DNA from: Plantactinospora sp. BC1
Lineage (GTDB): Bacteria > Actinomycetota > Actinomycetes > Mycobacteriales > Micromonosporaceae
Length of the DNA: 64,000 bases
Direction: 5' to 3'
Assembly (NCBI RefSeq): GCF_003030345.1
Contig: NZ_CP028158.1
Span: 7,874,001 to 7,938,000 of the forward strand
Shown: one piece after another, positions 16,673 to 28,334 of the stretch
Numbering within the stretch: position 1 is the first letter of the stretch
Layout: each line of letters opens with the position of its first letter
Position numbers and translations under genes: made by a program
Notes under the pieces: generated by a model
Seen by the model: only the letters and a program-made list of their open reading frames with translations
What the model was told of the DNA's origin: nothing
Databases searched by the model: none

Positions 16673-17206
16673 ATGGATCGCAAGGTGGTCACGGTGTTGC
16701 TCGCCGCTTGGGAACGACCCGACTTCCGGGCTGGCCTGCGGCACCTGATCGATCTTGACGAGGTGACGTCTCTGCTCGCCGCGCTGGCTGTCGACGATCA
16801 GGACGACGAGGTGCGGCGCCGGATCATGGAGCTTCTGTCGTCGGCGCTGGAGACAGCGGAGATTCGCGGGGCAATCCTGCTGTTGATCGAGACGGACGAC
16901 ATCCGGCACAGCCTTGCCGCCGCGATCTCGGAGAAGCTCGCCGACCGTCCGGGTCTCGCGTCGTCGATCCGGTCTGCTCTGGACGATCCCGCCGTCCGCG
17001 CCGAGATCCGCGACGCTCTTGAGTCGCAGGGGATGCGCACCCTGGTCTGGAAGGCAGCGGAGGATGAGTTTCGCGGCCGTCGACTGACGCTGGTCAAGGA
17101 GGCGACGTTGTTGCTCCTGCGGCACCGTCCCGCCCGCCGCCTGGTCTGGGCGTTGCGGCGGCATGGCGTCATCCGTGAGTTGCGCCGCAGGCCGGCGAAT
17201 ACCTGA
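16673..17206 (+). CDS. Hypothetical helical protein
   Basis: A 177-residue protein I do not recognise. It is predicted to be almost entirely alpha-helical, is rich in Leu, Arg, Asp and Glu, and has no Cys. Repeated short patterns such as VRRRIMELLSSALETAEIRGAILLLIE and RAEIRDALES suggest pairs of antiparallel helices. The C-terminus is strongly basic (HRPARRLVWALRRHGVIRELRRRP) and could touch membrane or nucleic acid. ATG 16673 follows TAGGTGAGGG, an acceptable ribosome-binding site. The neighbours give no clue to function. Confidence 0.65.
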   Translation: MDRKVVTVLLAAWERPDFRAGLRHLIDLDEVTSLLAALAVDDQDDEVRRRIMELLSSALETAEIRGAILLLIETDDIRHSLAAAISEKLADRPGLASSIRSALDDPAVRAEIRDALESQGMRTLVWKAAEDEFRGRRLTLVKEATLLLLRHRPARRLVWALRRHGVIRELRRRPANT

Positions 17207-17275
17207 CTGCGAGGGGCAGCCGCCATCCGCGTACGCGGCCATGGTTGTGCCGGGACGTCGACAGCGGTGGCGCGG

Positions 17276-17896
17276 CTACCGTCGATGCACGGCGTAGGTC
17301 AGGTGCGTCACCCGCGGCGACGGCTCCGAACGGACCGGCTCCAGCGCCACGCGGCCCGCGTCCACGCCTTCGAACAGGCGGATTCCGGAGCCGAACAACA
17401 CGGGCGACAGCGCGATCGAGAACTCGTCGATCAGGCCGGCGTTCACGTACTCCAGGATTGTCGCGCCGCCGCCCGCGATGCGGACGTCTCGGTCGCCGGC
17501 GGCCTCGCGGGCCTGGTCGAGCGCGGACTCGATGCCGTCGTTGACGAAGTGGAAGGTGGTCCCGCCCGGCCGCTCCCAGGCGTCACGCTTCTCGTGCGTC
17601 AGGACGAACACCGGCGTGTGGAACGGCGCCTCCTCTGGCCATGCCTGCTCGCCGGCGTCGAACATCCGCTTACCCATCACGCTCGCGCCGGTGCGCTCGA
17701 ACGTCTCCCGCACGATGTCGTTGTCGCGCCCTTCCTCACCGCCCCCGCCGAGCTTCAGGTTCTCCCGGAAGAACCGCTGTGGAAAGATCCACCGTTGCAG
17801 TTCCATCCACTGCCGCCCCCTCAGGTCGCCGAGGGACTGGGGTGCGATGAACCCGTCCAGCGACATCGACACGCTGAAGAACACCTTCCCGGCCAT
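17276..17896 (-). CDS. Dihydrofolate reductase-like protein (RibD C-terminal domain family)
   Basis: Starts KVFFSVSMSLDGFIAP, the hallmark of the small DHFR-like/RibD-C proteins, with VMGKRMFDAGE, FVLTHEKRDAWERPGGTTF, IAGGGATILEYVNAGLIDE and LSPVLFGSGIRLFEG in the usual order. Such proteins bind NADPH and reduce unknown, probably folate- or pterin-like, substrates. Its ATG overlaps the stop of the SRPBCC gene (ATGA), and it is the third gene of an ArsR-SRPBCC-DHFR operon, a very common actinobacterial arrangement. The operon is probably repressed by the ArsR protein. It is 206 residues and full length. Confidence 0.88.
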   Translation of the reverse strand: MAGKVFFSVSMSLDGFIAPQSLGDLRGRQWMELQRWIFPQRFFRENLKLGGGGEEGRDNDIVRETFERTGASVMGKRMFDAGEQAWPEEAPFHTPVFVLTHEKRDAWERPGGTTFHFVNDGIESALDQAREAAGDRDVRIAGGGATILEYVNAGLIDEFSIALSPVLFGSGIRLFEGVDAGRVALEPVRSEPSPRVTHLTYAVHRR

Positions 17897-18402
17897 CAGC
17901 TCTCCGCTCCCTTCCGAACGATCTCGGTGACATAGGTAGCCAGGTTGCTCAGGGTCTGCTGGCCGCCCTCGATCGCGTGGTACTTCTCGACCGCCTGGTC
18001 GCGCAGTTCCTTGGTGGGAAACACCGTGCGCATCTCGATCCGGGTCGCCGCCCCGTCGGGCGTGAACGTGAGGATCGACTCGAAGGCGTTCGGGTCGGTG
18101 CGGGACTCGCCGTGCAGCAGCGTGATTCCCTCCGGCGGGACGATCTCGGTCCAGGTGATCCACTCCTGGTAGTCCGTTCCGTCCGGTCCGTGCATCACGA
18201 AGTCCCACTCCCCGCCGGTGCGGAACTCGAAGGACCGCGTGGTGGTGGTGAACCCCTCCGGACCCCACCACCGCGACAGGTGCCGCACCTCGGTGAACGC
18301 CTCGAACACCAGCTCCCGTGGGGCGTCGATGACCCGGGAGATCACGATCTCGCGGTCGGCCGTTGCGGACTGCTCCGGCGTTCCTCGTCCCATTGCACTC
18401 AT
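17896..18402 (-). CDS. SRPBCC (AHSA1-like) domain protein
   Basis: A START/Bet v1-like fold protein of 168 residues: ISRVIDAPRELVFEAFTEVRHLSRWWGPEGF at the N-terminus and ILTFTPDGAATRIEMRTVF in the middle are typical of the AHSA1 activator family. It forms a hydrophobic pocket for a small ligand; its substrate is not known. AGGAGG lies eight bases before the ATG at 18402. It is translated between the ArsR-type repressor and the DHFR-like protein, overlapping the latter by a few bases. Confidence 0.87.
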   Translation of the reverse strand: MSAMGRGTPEQSATADREIVISRVIDAPRELVFEAFTEVRHLSRWWGPEGFTTTTRSFEFRTGGEWDFVMHGPDGTDYQEWITWTEIVPPEGITLLHGESRTDPNAFESILTFTPDGAATRIEMRTVFPTKELRDQAVEKYHAIEGGQQTLSNLATYVTEIVRKGAES

Positions 18403-18405
18403 CAG

Positions 18406-18744
18406 CTATTCCTCCTTTGCCTGTTTCAGGTCCTGCACGTACGCGTCCAGTCGGTCGAAGCTCTCGTTCCAGAACCGCTCGAACCCGCCGGCCCACTCGT
18501 GCACCGGTCGCAGCCCCCGGGCGTCCAGGCCGTAGAGGCGCTGCTTGCCCGCCCCGCGGACCCGTACCAGCCCGACCTCCCGAAGCACCCGCAGGTGCTT
18601 GGACGCCCCCGGCTGGGTCATCCCCAGCGCCCGGGCCAGGTCGGTCACCGGCCGCTCACCCGCCCGCAGCAGTACGAGGATCTCTCTGCGCTGCGGCTCG
18701 GCGATCGCGTTGAAGACGTCCGACGTCGTCGCTGCTCGTGCCAT
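18406..18744 (-). CDS. ArsR-family helix-turn-helix repressor
   Basis: A 112-residue winged-helix protein: VFNAIAEPQRREILVLL, GERPVTDLARALGMTQPGASKHLRVLREVGLV and VRGAGKQRLYGLDARGLRPVHEW are the ArsR hallmarks. No metal-binding Cys pair is present, so it is not an arsenic or cadmium sensor. It is the first gene of the operon with the SRPBCC and DHFR-like genes and probably represses itself through the palindrome at 18756-18773. ATG 18744 is chosen; two more in-frame ATGs at 18753 and 18756 are alternatives. Confidence 0.88.
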   Translation of the reverse strand: MARAATTSDVFNAIAEPQRREILVLLRAGERPVTDLARALGMTQPGASKHLRVLREVGLVRVRGAGKQRLYGLDARGLRPVHEWAGGFERFWNESFDRLDAYVQDLKQAKEE

Positions 18745-18755
18745 GGCAGCCATCA

Positions 18756-18773
18756 TATTCCCATAACAGAATA
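18756..18773. promoter_or_regulatory. Candidate ArsR operator
   Basis: An AT-rich inverted repeat TATTC-N8-GAATA stands out from the GC-rich surroundings immediately upstream of the ArsR start. Its position over the presumed -10 region fits autorepression of the ArsR-SRPBCC-DHFR operon. Confidence 0.5.
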
Positions 18774-18775
18774 CG

Positions 18776-18865
18776 TCAAGTCGGATGGCGCCCTTCCCCC
18801 GGCGCCGTCCGGATGCCACCGGCGTCGTGCAGCAGCACGATCGCTCCCGGATACGGGACCGGGCA
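18776..18865 (-). pseudogene. Remnant of a polysaccharide deacetylase C-terminus
   Basis: On the minus strand the short string PYPGAIVLLHDAGGIRTA matches the late NodB-domain motif of polysaccharide deacetylases (GSIVLLHDGGG-type), ending with a stop at 18776. Nothing upstream in this frame belongs to the same family, so only the tail survives. Confidence 0.35.
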
Positions 18866-19215
18866 GTGCGTTTGTGGGCGCAGCCACCACGGCGGCGATC
18901 TGGTTGCGGAGAAGACCACCGAGGGCGGCGCCCACCAGCACCGAAAGGGTCCCGGCGAGGACGATCCACCCGCCATCGGGATCAGCTGTGCCGTCGTGAG
19001 CGCGGGGCCCGGATGGTGCGAGGCGAGGATCGGTACCCCGAGAGCGAATGACGCTCCCGTCGTGAGTACGGCCAGGCCCAGTCCGACGACCACCGTCGCG
19101 CCCAGCCATGCGGCGGCGACGGTGCCGGGGTCGCGCCCGGAGCCGGCCCACCGCCCGTCGACACCCTCGATAGTCGGCAGCCGAGCCAGATACCTGGCGA
19201 CCAACCTGACGAGGT
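18866..19215 (-). pseudogene. Frameshifted membrane-protein remnant (ABC-2 permease-like)
   Basis: On the minus strand a hydrophobic stretch (VAAAWLGATVVVGLGLAVL, then ASFALGVPILA) is followed, after a frame change near 18980, by WIVLAGTLSVLVGAALGGLL and RNQIAAVVAA. The second part resembles the 'GLALGALLRNxAGAI' segment of ABC-2-type export permeases. Start, stop and frame are lost. Together with the deacetylase tail and the IS fragments it shows that 18.7-19.6 kb is a debris field. Family assignment is by pattern only. Confidence 0.38.
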
Positions 19216-19372
19216 TCTTCGACACCGGCGCGGAGAGACAGGGCCACGTCGCTCCTGGCGCCTGACCGGGCGGCCCCGGCCTCGTCCAGTTCGCTGTCCG
19301 CTCCGCACCCGACGGCGCCTCAGAGAGTGTTGTGATACCTCGGCGTGACCTTTGCTGACTCTTTGGACGAAG

Positions 19373-19558
19373 ATCACTTCTGTGTCGTTGTGTTTGTAAA
19401 CCGGCGTACGAGTCGTCGCTGACTGATCGGCAGTGGGCGGTGATCGAGCCAAACAAGGACTCAGCAAGAAAGAGATCATGCGCTGCCTCAAGCGCTACAT
19501 CGTCCGCGAGGTCCACACCGCCCTCCTCGCCGACTTCACCGCCCTCAACACCCCTTGA
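19373..19558 (+). mobile_element. Joined remnants of IS5-family and IS110-family transposases
   Basis: KPAYESSLTDRQWAVIEP (19395-19451) is the start of an IS5-type transposase. Directly after it, in another frame, GLSKKEIMRCLKRYIVRE and then HTALLADFTALNTP with a TGA at 19556-19558 is the end of an IS110-type transposase. Both are truncated, and the join near 19451-19456 is abrupt. The scar runs into the 5' end of the endonuclease IV gene. Confidence 0.6.
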
Positions 19559-20468
19559 CTTCCATAGGAGCATCCCCGCCACCGACCTCGGCACCGGCTC
19601 GGGCAGCGGGCCCGCGCCGAGCCGGCCCGTCGGCTCGCACACGCCCACCTCCGGCGGGCTGGCCAGGGCGGCCCTGCCGTACGCCGACGCGATCGGCTCC
19701 GAGGTGGTGCAGGTCTATGTCGGCAACTCGCGGGGCTGGGCGCTGCCACCCGGCGACCCCGGACAGGACGCGGCGTTCCGGGCCGGCTGCGCCGAACGCG
19801 GGCTGCTGACGTACATCCACGCGTCGCTGCTGGTGAACCTCGGCTCGCCCACCCCGGCGACCGTCGAGAGGTCGGTGGCGACCCTGGCGCACGCGCTGGA
19901 CCGGGGTGCCGCGATCGGTGCCGCCGGGGTGGTCTTCCACGCCGGCAGCGCGGTCGACGCCGGGCACGCCGAGGCGGCGATGCGACAGGTACGCGAGGCA
20001 CTGCTGCCGCTGCTCGACTCGGCGGCGGCCAGCGGCGGGCCGAAGCTGCTGGTGGAGCCGAGCGCCGGTGGCGGGCGTTCGCTGGCCTCCCGGGTCGAGC
20101 ACCTGGCGCCCTACCTCGGCGCCGTCGACTGGCACCCGTGGCTCGGTGCCTGCTTCGACACCTGCCACGCCTGGGCGGCCGGGCACGACCTGGCCCGGGA
20201 GGGCGGCATGCGCGAGACGCTGGACACCCTGGTCGAGGTGATCGGGGCGGACCGGCTGTGGCTGGTCCACGCCAACGACTCGCGGGACCTCTGCGGCTCG
20301 ACCCGGGACCGGCACGAGACGATCGGCAAGGGCAGCATCGGCGAGTCCGCCTTCGCCGAGCTGATGACCCATCCGGCGACCGCCGGCATCCCGGTGGTGG
20401 TCGAGACGCCGAGCGAGAACCACGGGCACGCCGACGACATCGCCACCCTCAAACGCTTCCGCCCCTGA
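19440..20468 (+). CDS. nfo: Endonuclease IV (AP endonuclease) with a disturbed 5' end
   Basis: Cleaves DNA 5' of abasic sites in base-excision repair. The metal-binding residues are in place: YIHASL (His), VVFHAGS (His), LLVEPSAGGG (Glu), CFDTCHAW (Asp, His), LVHANDS (His), TRDRHETIG (Asp, His) and VVVETPS (Glu). The native protein normally begins MRPIGSHTPTSGGL-like; here RPVGSHTPTSGGL has no start in front of it, and the only in-frame canonical start is GTG 19440, inside the IS scar, which adds about 55 foreign residues. An ATC at 19572 behind AGGAG is the nearest plausible original start. The enzyme body is intact, but its expression may be altered. Confidence 0.85.
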   Translation: MIEPNKDSARKRSCAASSATSSARSTPPSSPTSPPSTPLDFHRSIPATDLGTGSGSGPAPSRPVGSHTPTSGGLARAALPYADAIGSEVVQVYVGNSRGWALPPGDPGQDAAFRAGCAERGLLTYIHASLLVNLGSPTPATVERSVATLAHALDRGAAIGAAGVVFHAGSAVDAGHAEAAMRQVREALLPLLDSAAASGGPKLLVEPSAGGGRSLASRVEHLAPYLGAVDWHPWLGACFDTCHAWAAGHDLAREGGMRETLDTLVEVIGADRLWLVHANDSRDLCGSTRDRHETIGKGSIGESAFAELMTHPATAGIPVVVETPSENHGHADDIATLKRFRP

Positions 20469-20522
20469 CCTCGGCCCCGCTCCGTTTGGGTGCCGGGTCG
20501 GGCGCGGCGTAGCGTGGCGGCG

Positions 20523-21335
20523 GTGAGACGGGGCGTGCAAGGCGTGCTGCCGCCGGTCGGGCTGCTGCTGGTCGGGCTGCTGACCGCGCTGGTGGCGGCG
20601 GCCGGCTGCGGCGGCCCGGCGGGTGCCCCGGCCGGCAACGCGACCGGCCCGGCCGGCAACGCGAGCGACCCGACCGGCGGCGCGGACACCTCGACCGGCG
20701 GGGCGGGCGCGGCACGCACCCCCGCCGGGCCGACGACGAGCCGGCCCGGCGACCCGGCGACCACCGCCCCGGCGTTCGGGCACGAGATCTCCACGGTCAC
20801 CGCCGCCGACCTCGGCCAGAGCTGGCGACCCGGCTGCCCGGTCGGCCCGGACCAGCTCCGGCGGATCCGGCTCGGCTACTGGGACTTCGACGGCCGGCCC
20901 CGGGTCGGCACGATCGTCGTACACCGGTCGGTCACCGCCGAGGTGGTCGAGATCTTCGCCACCCTCTACCGGGAACGCTTCCCGATCCGGCGGCTACAAC
21001 CCGTCGACGCGTACGCCGGCAGCGACGACCGGTCGATGGCCGACGACAACACCTCCGGCTTCAACTGCCGCCGGGCGGTCTCCACGGGCGCGGCGAAGTG
21101 GTCCGCGCACGCGTACGGGAAGGCGATCGACGTCAACCCGGTGGAGAACCCGTACCTGATCGACGGTCGGGTCCTGCCACCCGCCGGAGCGACGTACCGG
21201 GACCGCTCCGGCCACCGCCCCGGGATGGCCGTCCCCGGTGGCGTACTGGTGGAGGCGTTCGCCGCCGCCGGCTGGGAGTGGGGCGGGCGGTGGCGCTCCC
21301 CCGACTACCAGCACTTCACCCGCACCGGCGGCTGA
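20523..21335 (+). CDS. M15-family D,D-carboxypeptidase/endopeptidase-like lipoprotein
   Basis: A hydrophobic signal (GLLLVGLLTALVAAAGC) ends in a lipobox Cys, followed by about 70 low-complexity Gly/Ala/Pro/Thr residues that act as a spacer from the membrane. The catalytic domain has SGFNCRR, SAHAYGKAIDVNP (zinc His and Asp) and a late YQHF (zinc His), as in peptidase M15 VanY-like enzymes that cut peptidoglycan stem peptides. GTG 20523 is chosen because it starts the basic n-region (VRRGVQG). It lies 54 bases after nfo and in the same direction. Confidence 0.83.
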   Translation: MRRGVQGVLPPVGLLLVGLLTALVAAAGCGGPAGAPAGNATGPAGNASDPTGGADTSTGGAGAARTPAGPTTSRPGDPATTAPAFGHEISTVTAADLGQSWRPGCPVGPDQLRRIRLGYWDFDGRPRVGTIVVHRSVTAEVVEIFATLYRERFPIRRLQPVDAYAGSDDRSMADDNTSGFNCRRAVSTGAAKWSAHAYGKAIDVNPVENPYLIDGRVLPPAGATYRDRSGHRPGMAVPGGVLVEAFAAAGWEWGGRWRSPDYQHFTRTGG

Positions 21336-21390
21336 CCCCGCATCGGCGACCGAGCCGCGCCGGGCGGGACAGGTGGGACAGGTTGGCCGG

Positions 21391-24473
<3,083 letters not shown>

Positions 24474-24598
24474 CGCGCTCCTTCCACCGAGGGGGTTCCC
24501 ACCCTAGTCGAGCCGCCGCCGACCGACCCGCCCCGACGCCCCGGCAGCACGGGGCAACCGACGCCCCGGCAGCGGGGGGCGCCCGGCCGGCGCCGGAC

Positions 24599-25795
24599 TC
24601 AGGGCCGCGCCGGTTCCGGGGTACGGGTACGGGGGTCGGCCGGGGTGCGCAACCCGGGGCGGAGCAGGAGGGTGACCAGCAGGGAGAGCACCGCCATCAC
24701 GGCCATGGCGGCGCCGACCGGCAGATGCTCGGCGACGGTACCGGCCAGCGCCGCCGACACCGCCTGCATGGTCAACATCCCCGAGGAGTGCAGCCCGAGC
24801 GCCTGGCCGCGCATCTGCACCGGGGTGAGGTCGACGAGGCGCTGCTGGAGCAGCACCCCGGCACCGAACCCGGCCGAGGCCACCGCGACGGCGAGCGCGG
24901 CCACCGACAGCGGGATCGGCAGGGCGAAGAGCAGGTACGGCAAGCCGAGCGACAGTTGCAGCGGCGTGACGAGCCGATGCCGCCACCGGGCCGGGACGAA
25001 CCGGCCGACGATGGTGTCCCCGGCGAGCATTCCGAGGGCACCGGCGACGAAGAGCACCCCGGCGGATTCCGGGGCGTACGGGATGAACAGCGCCTCGCAG
25101 CCGACGACGAGCCCGTTCGGCAGCCACAGCGCGAGGTAGACGTACCGTCGGGCGGGTGTCGCCCAGAGCGTGGCGTTGACCTGCCAGGTCCGCCGGATCG
25201 ACGGCCGGCCGGACGCCCTCGGCGGGCGGCGGGGCAGGCCGAACCGGGCGACCAACGCGGCGCCCAGGTGCAGGCCGGCGCCGATCAGCAGCACCTGGCG
25301 CGGCGCGACGACCGCGAGCAGGGCGCCGCCGAGCGCGAAGCCGCTGATCTGCATCGCCCCGACCGACATGTTCATCACCGACCGGCCGAGCAGGTAACCG
25401 CCGTCGGGCAGGATCTCGCCGAGCAGCCCCCAGCGGACCCCGCCACCCATCGAGCCGGCCAGCCCCATCAGCCCGATCACCACGAACATGGCCCAGATCG
25501 GCATGCCGGGTAGGGCCATCGTGACGCTGCCGGCGCAGAGGAAGAGCTTGACGCTGACCAGCGCGGCGCGCGGCGGCACCCGGTCGGCCATCGAGAGCAG
25601 GGTGGTGGCGCCGAGCATCTGGGCGAAGGAGGGGCCGAAGAGGCTGAGCGCGGCGAGCAGCGGTGACCCGGTGGCGGAGTACACCAGGGTGCCGAGGGCG
25701 AGCCCGTTGACGGTGCCCGCCGCGACCTGGGCGGCGGTGGCCAGGAAGAGGGGACGGAATTCGGGGACCCGGAACAACTCCCGATAGGTACGCAC
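24599..25795 (-). CDS. MFS transporter
   Basis: A 398-residue integral membrane protein with about 12 hydrophobic segments and Arg-rich loops; the first loop between helices 2 and 3 contains ADRVPPRAALVS, the position of the MFS signature. It probably exports a small molecule. The GTG start gives MRTYRELFRVPEFRPLF, a common N-terminus for actinobacterial MFS pumps of the enterobactin-exporter-like group. It diverges from the ArsR-type regulator at 25885-26934 with only 89 bases between them, which suggests that this regulator controls it. Confidence 0.88.
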   Translation of the reverse strand: MRTYRELFRVPEFRPLFLATAAQVAAGTVNGLALGTLVYSATGSPLLAALSLFGPSFAQMLGATTLLSMADRVPPRAALVSVKLFLCAGSVTMALPGMPIWAMFVVIGLMGLAGSMGGGVRWGLLGEILPDGGYLLGRSVMNMSVGAMQISGFALGGALLAVVAPRQVLLIGAGLHLGAALVARFGLPRRPPRASGRPSIRRTWQVNATLWATPARRYVYLALWLPNGLVVGCEALFIPYAPESAGVLFVAGALGMLAGDTIVGRFVPARWRHRLVTPLQLSLGLPYLLFALPIPLSVAALAVAVASAGFGAGVLLQQRLVDLTPVQMRGQALGLHSSGMLTMQAVSAALAGTVAEHLPVGAAMAVMAVLSLLVTLLLRPGLRTPADPRTRTPEPARP

Positions 25796-25884
25796 GGACG
25801 GCAGTCTGGGTGCGCCCTCCGGCGAGCCGTTACCTTTTCACGTGCAGACGAAACCGGAGTCGAACGGAACCGGAGGTGGTCGGC

Positions 25885-26934
25885 GTGGGGCTCTGGCGGC
25901 TCGACGCGGACGTGCTGGCCCGCAGCCGGTTCGCCCTCTCCCCGCTGGTCGAGACGGTCGCGGTGCTCAAGATGCTGGACGGGCATCCGACGCTGCCCGG
26001 TCAGCGGGCCTGGGTCGACGCGCACTCGGCCGCCTACCGCGCCCGGTTGGCGGCGGACCCGTTCGCCGTCGCCTTCGTCCGGAGCGCCTTCCCGCCCCGG
26101 TGGCTGCCCGACTTCCTCGGCACGCCGACCGGCTTCCTCGGCGGCCGCGCCGACGCCGCCGGGACCCCGGCCGGTGACGCCGAGGAGATCTTCGCCGCCG
26201 AGCTGCGCCGGATCCGCGCCGTGCCGGCCGAGGCGGCCCGCGCCGACCTGGCGACCGGGCTGCGCGGGCCGGTCCCCGCCGAGCTGCGCGGCGCCGACCT
26301 GCCGGAACGGGTCGCCGAGCTGCTGGACTGGGTCTGGCGCGGCATCCTGCGCCCGGACTGGCCGCGCCGGCAGCGGCTCTTCGAGGCCGACATCGTGTCC
26401 CGGACCCACCTGCTCAGCTCGGGCGGCTGGGCCGCCGCGCTGGACGGGATGCGGCCGGGGATGCGCTGGCTGGGGCAGGGACAGCTCCAGATCAACACGT
26501 ACGACCTGCCGCCGCAGGATCTCGGCGACGGTGGGCTGCTCTTCGTGCCGAGTACCTCTCCCCGGGGCTGGGTCGGCACCGAGATCCGGGGTGGCGGCGG
26601 TTCCGGCACCTCGCACCGGCACACCGTGGTCTATCCGTGCCAGGGACTCCTGGCCGATCCGGCCCGGGCCGCCCCACCGGCGGCGCTCCGCCGACTGCTC
26701 GGCCCGGTCCGGGCGGAGATCCTGGCACGGCTGGACTCGCCGACCAGCACCACCGGACTGGTCGCCGCGACCGGACACGGGCTGGGCTCGGTCGGCGGGC
26801 ATCTGCGGGTACTGCTCGACGCCCAGCTCGTGCGGCGGCGCCGCTCCGGGCGGTACGTGCTCTACTTCCGCACCGCCGACGGTGACCGGCTGGTCCGGCT
26901 CAGCCGGCGGTCCGAGGAGCAGACCGCCGGCTGA
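25885..26934 (+). CDS. DUF5937/ArsR-type transcriptional regulator
   Basis: The N-terminal 230 residues match the DUF5937 ligand-binding domain (WRLDADVLARSRFALSPLVE; RWLGQGQLQINTY), and the C-terminal 80 form a winged helix (RAEILARLDSPTSTTGLVAATGHGLGSVGGHLRVL then VRRRRSGRYVLYFRT). GTG 25885 has GGAGG eight bases upstream; a GTG nine bases earlier overlaps that site. Proteins of this type usually repress a neighbouring divergent transporter, and the MFS gene at 24599-25795 fits. The ligand is unknown. Confidence 0.82.
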   Translation: MGLWRLDADVLARSRFALSPLVETVAVLKMLDGHPTLPGQRAWVDAHSAAYRARLAADPFAVAFVRSAFPPRWLPDFLGTPTGFLGGRADAAGTPAGDAEEIFAAELRRIRAVPAEAARADLATGLRGPVPAELRGADLPERVAELLDWVWRGILRPDWPRRQRLFEADIVSRTHLLSSGGWAAALDGMRPGMRWLGQGQLQINTYDLPPQDLGDGGLLFVPSTSPRGWVGTEIRGGGGSGTSHRHTVVYPCQGLLADPARAAPPAALRRLLGPVRAEILARLDSPTSTTGLVAATGHGLGSVGGHLRVLLDAQLVRRRRSGRYVLYFRTADGDRLVRLSRRSEEQTAG

Positions 26935-26976
26935 GTTGCCCCGGTCGGAGGGCCGGGTGTTGCCGGGCCGGAGACC

Positions 26977-28164
26977 CTAGTCGAGCAGGGCGGTCACCGT
27001 GCCGGCGGCGACCGTCCGGCCGCCCTCCCGGACGGCGAAGCCGAGCCCGACGTCCATCGCGATCGGCTTGCCCAGCTCGACCGTGATCGTCACGGTGTCA
27101 CCGGGGGCGACCTGGGGCAGTTCGCCCAGGTCCACCGCGCCGACCACGTCGGTGGTGCGGAAGTAGAACTGCGGCCGGTAGTTGGCGTGGAACGGGGTAC
27201 GCCGACCGCCTTCGGCGGTGGTCAGCGCGTAGAGCTGGGCGGTGAACCGGCGGTGCGGCGTGACGCTGCCCGGCAGGGCCACCACCTGCCCCCGCTGCAC
27301 CTGGTCGCGCTTGACCCCGCGCAGCAGTACGGCCGCGTTGTCACCGGCCTGCGCCGAGTCCAGCGACCTGCCGAAGGTCTCCAGCCCGATCGCCACGGTC
27401 GACAGGGTCGGGGCGAGCCCGACCACCTCGACCGGGTCACCGGCGCGCAACGAGCCGCGCTCGACCGCTCCGGTGACCACGGTCCCCCGGCCGGAGATGG
27501 TCAGCACGTTCTCGATCGGCATCAGGAACGGCCGGTCGAGTTCGCGCGGCGGCACCGGGACGTACCGGTCGACCGCGTCGAGCAGCTCGGCGATGGACCC
27601 GACCCAGGCCGGGTCGCCTTCGAGGGCCCGCAGCGCGGAGACCCGCACCACCGGTACCTCGTCGCCGGGGAAGCCGTACTCGCTGACCAGCTCCCGTACC
27701 TCCAGCTCCACCAGGTCGAGCAGTTCGGGGTCGGTGACCGCGTCCGCCTTGTTCAGCGCCACCACCAGGTACGGCACGCCGACCCGTTGGGCGAGCAGCA
27801 CGTGCTCCCGGGTCTGCGGCATCGCGCCGTCGAGCGCCGAGACGACCAGGATCGCCCCGTCCACCTGCGCCGCTCCCGTGATCATGTTCTTCACGTAGTC
27901 GGCGTGGCCGGGCATGTCGACGTGCGCGTAGTGCCGAGTGGCGGTCTCGTACTCGACGTGCGCGATGGTGATGGTGATGCCCCGGGCGACCTCCTCCGGC
28001 GCCCGGTCGATGCCGTCGAAGGCGACGAACCGGTTGACCGACGGGTCCCGGTCGGCGAGCACCTTGGTGATCGCGGCGGTCAGCGTGGTCTTGCCGTGGT
28101 CGACGTGTCCCATCGTGCCGATGTTGAGGTGCGGCTTGGTGCGTACGAACTGGCTCTTGGCCAT
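26977..28164 (-). CDS. tuf: Divergent second elongation factor Tu
   Basis: All GTPase motifs are present: [24 protein letters not shown] (DCPGH in ordinary EF-Tu), NKAD and SALRAL, as are domains 2 and 3 ([27 protein letters not shown]). It is a stand-alone gene without rpsG or fusA next to it, so it is probably a paralogue of the main tuf. Residue 127 is Arg where E. coli has Gln124, and residue 278 is Ala where E. coli has Gly275; changes at those sites are known to give resistance to kirromycin and GE2270A respectively. A structured leader and a small membrane-protein gene lie upstream. GAGG lies eight bases before the ATG. Confidence 0.93.
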   Translation of the reverse strand: MAKSQFVRTKPHLNIGTMGHVDHGKTTLTAAITKVLADRDPSVNRFVAFDGIDRAPEEVARGITITIAHVEYETATRHYAHVDMPGHADYVKNMITGAAQVDGAILVVSALDGAMPQTREHVLLAQRVGVPYLVVALNKADAVTDPELLDLVELEVRELVSEYGFPGDEVPVVRVSALRALEGDPAWVGSIAELLDAVDRYVPVPPRELDRPFLMPIENVLTISGRGTVVTGAVERGSLRAGDPVEVVGLAPTLSTVAIGLETFGRSLDSAQAGDNAAVLLRGVKRDQVQRGQVVALPGSVTPHRRFTAQLYALTTAEGGRRTPFHANYRPQFYFRTTDVVGAVDLGELPQVAPGDTVTITVELGKPIAMDVGLGFAVREGGRTVAAGTVTALLD

Positions 28165-28258
28165 GAGACTGTCCTCATTGGAGAGTCGGGGTCGGCGGGC
28201 GACGAACGCGGGCGGGTGCCAGACCGCGAGAGGGAAGAACCGCGCCAGAACCGCGCAT

Positions 28259-28334
28259 CCGGTGCGCCAGAAAGGGCGGCACCGGGAATCCGGGCCACCC
28301 TCCTCCGTGGGTTCTGCTGGTGCGGGAGGAGGGT
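28259..28334 (-). promoter_or_regulatory. Structured leader upstream of the second tuf gene
   Basis: Two inverted repeats lie in the 170 bases before the tuf start. ACCCTCCTCC at 28297-28306 pairs perfectly with 28325-28334 across an 18-base loop, and CCGGTGC at 28259-28265 pairs with 28279-28285. The first begins at the stop codon of the small gene upstream, so it may be its terminator, an attenuator for tuf, or both. Confidence 0.45.

Noticed and set aside
28080-28298. Minus-strand frame starting at GTG 28298 behind GGAGGAGG and overlapping tuf
   Set aside because: The spacing from the purine tract to GTG is too short, it runs out of frame deep into tuf, and its composition is not protein-like.
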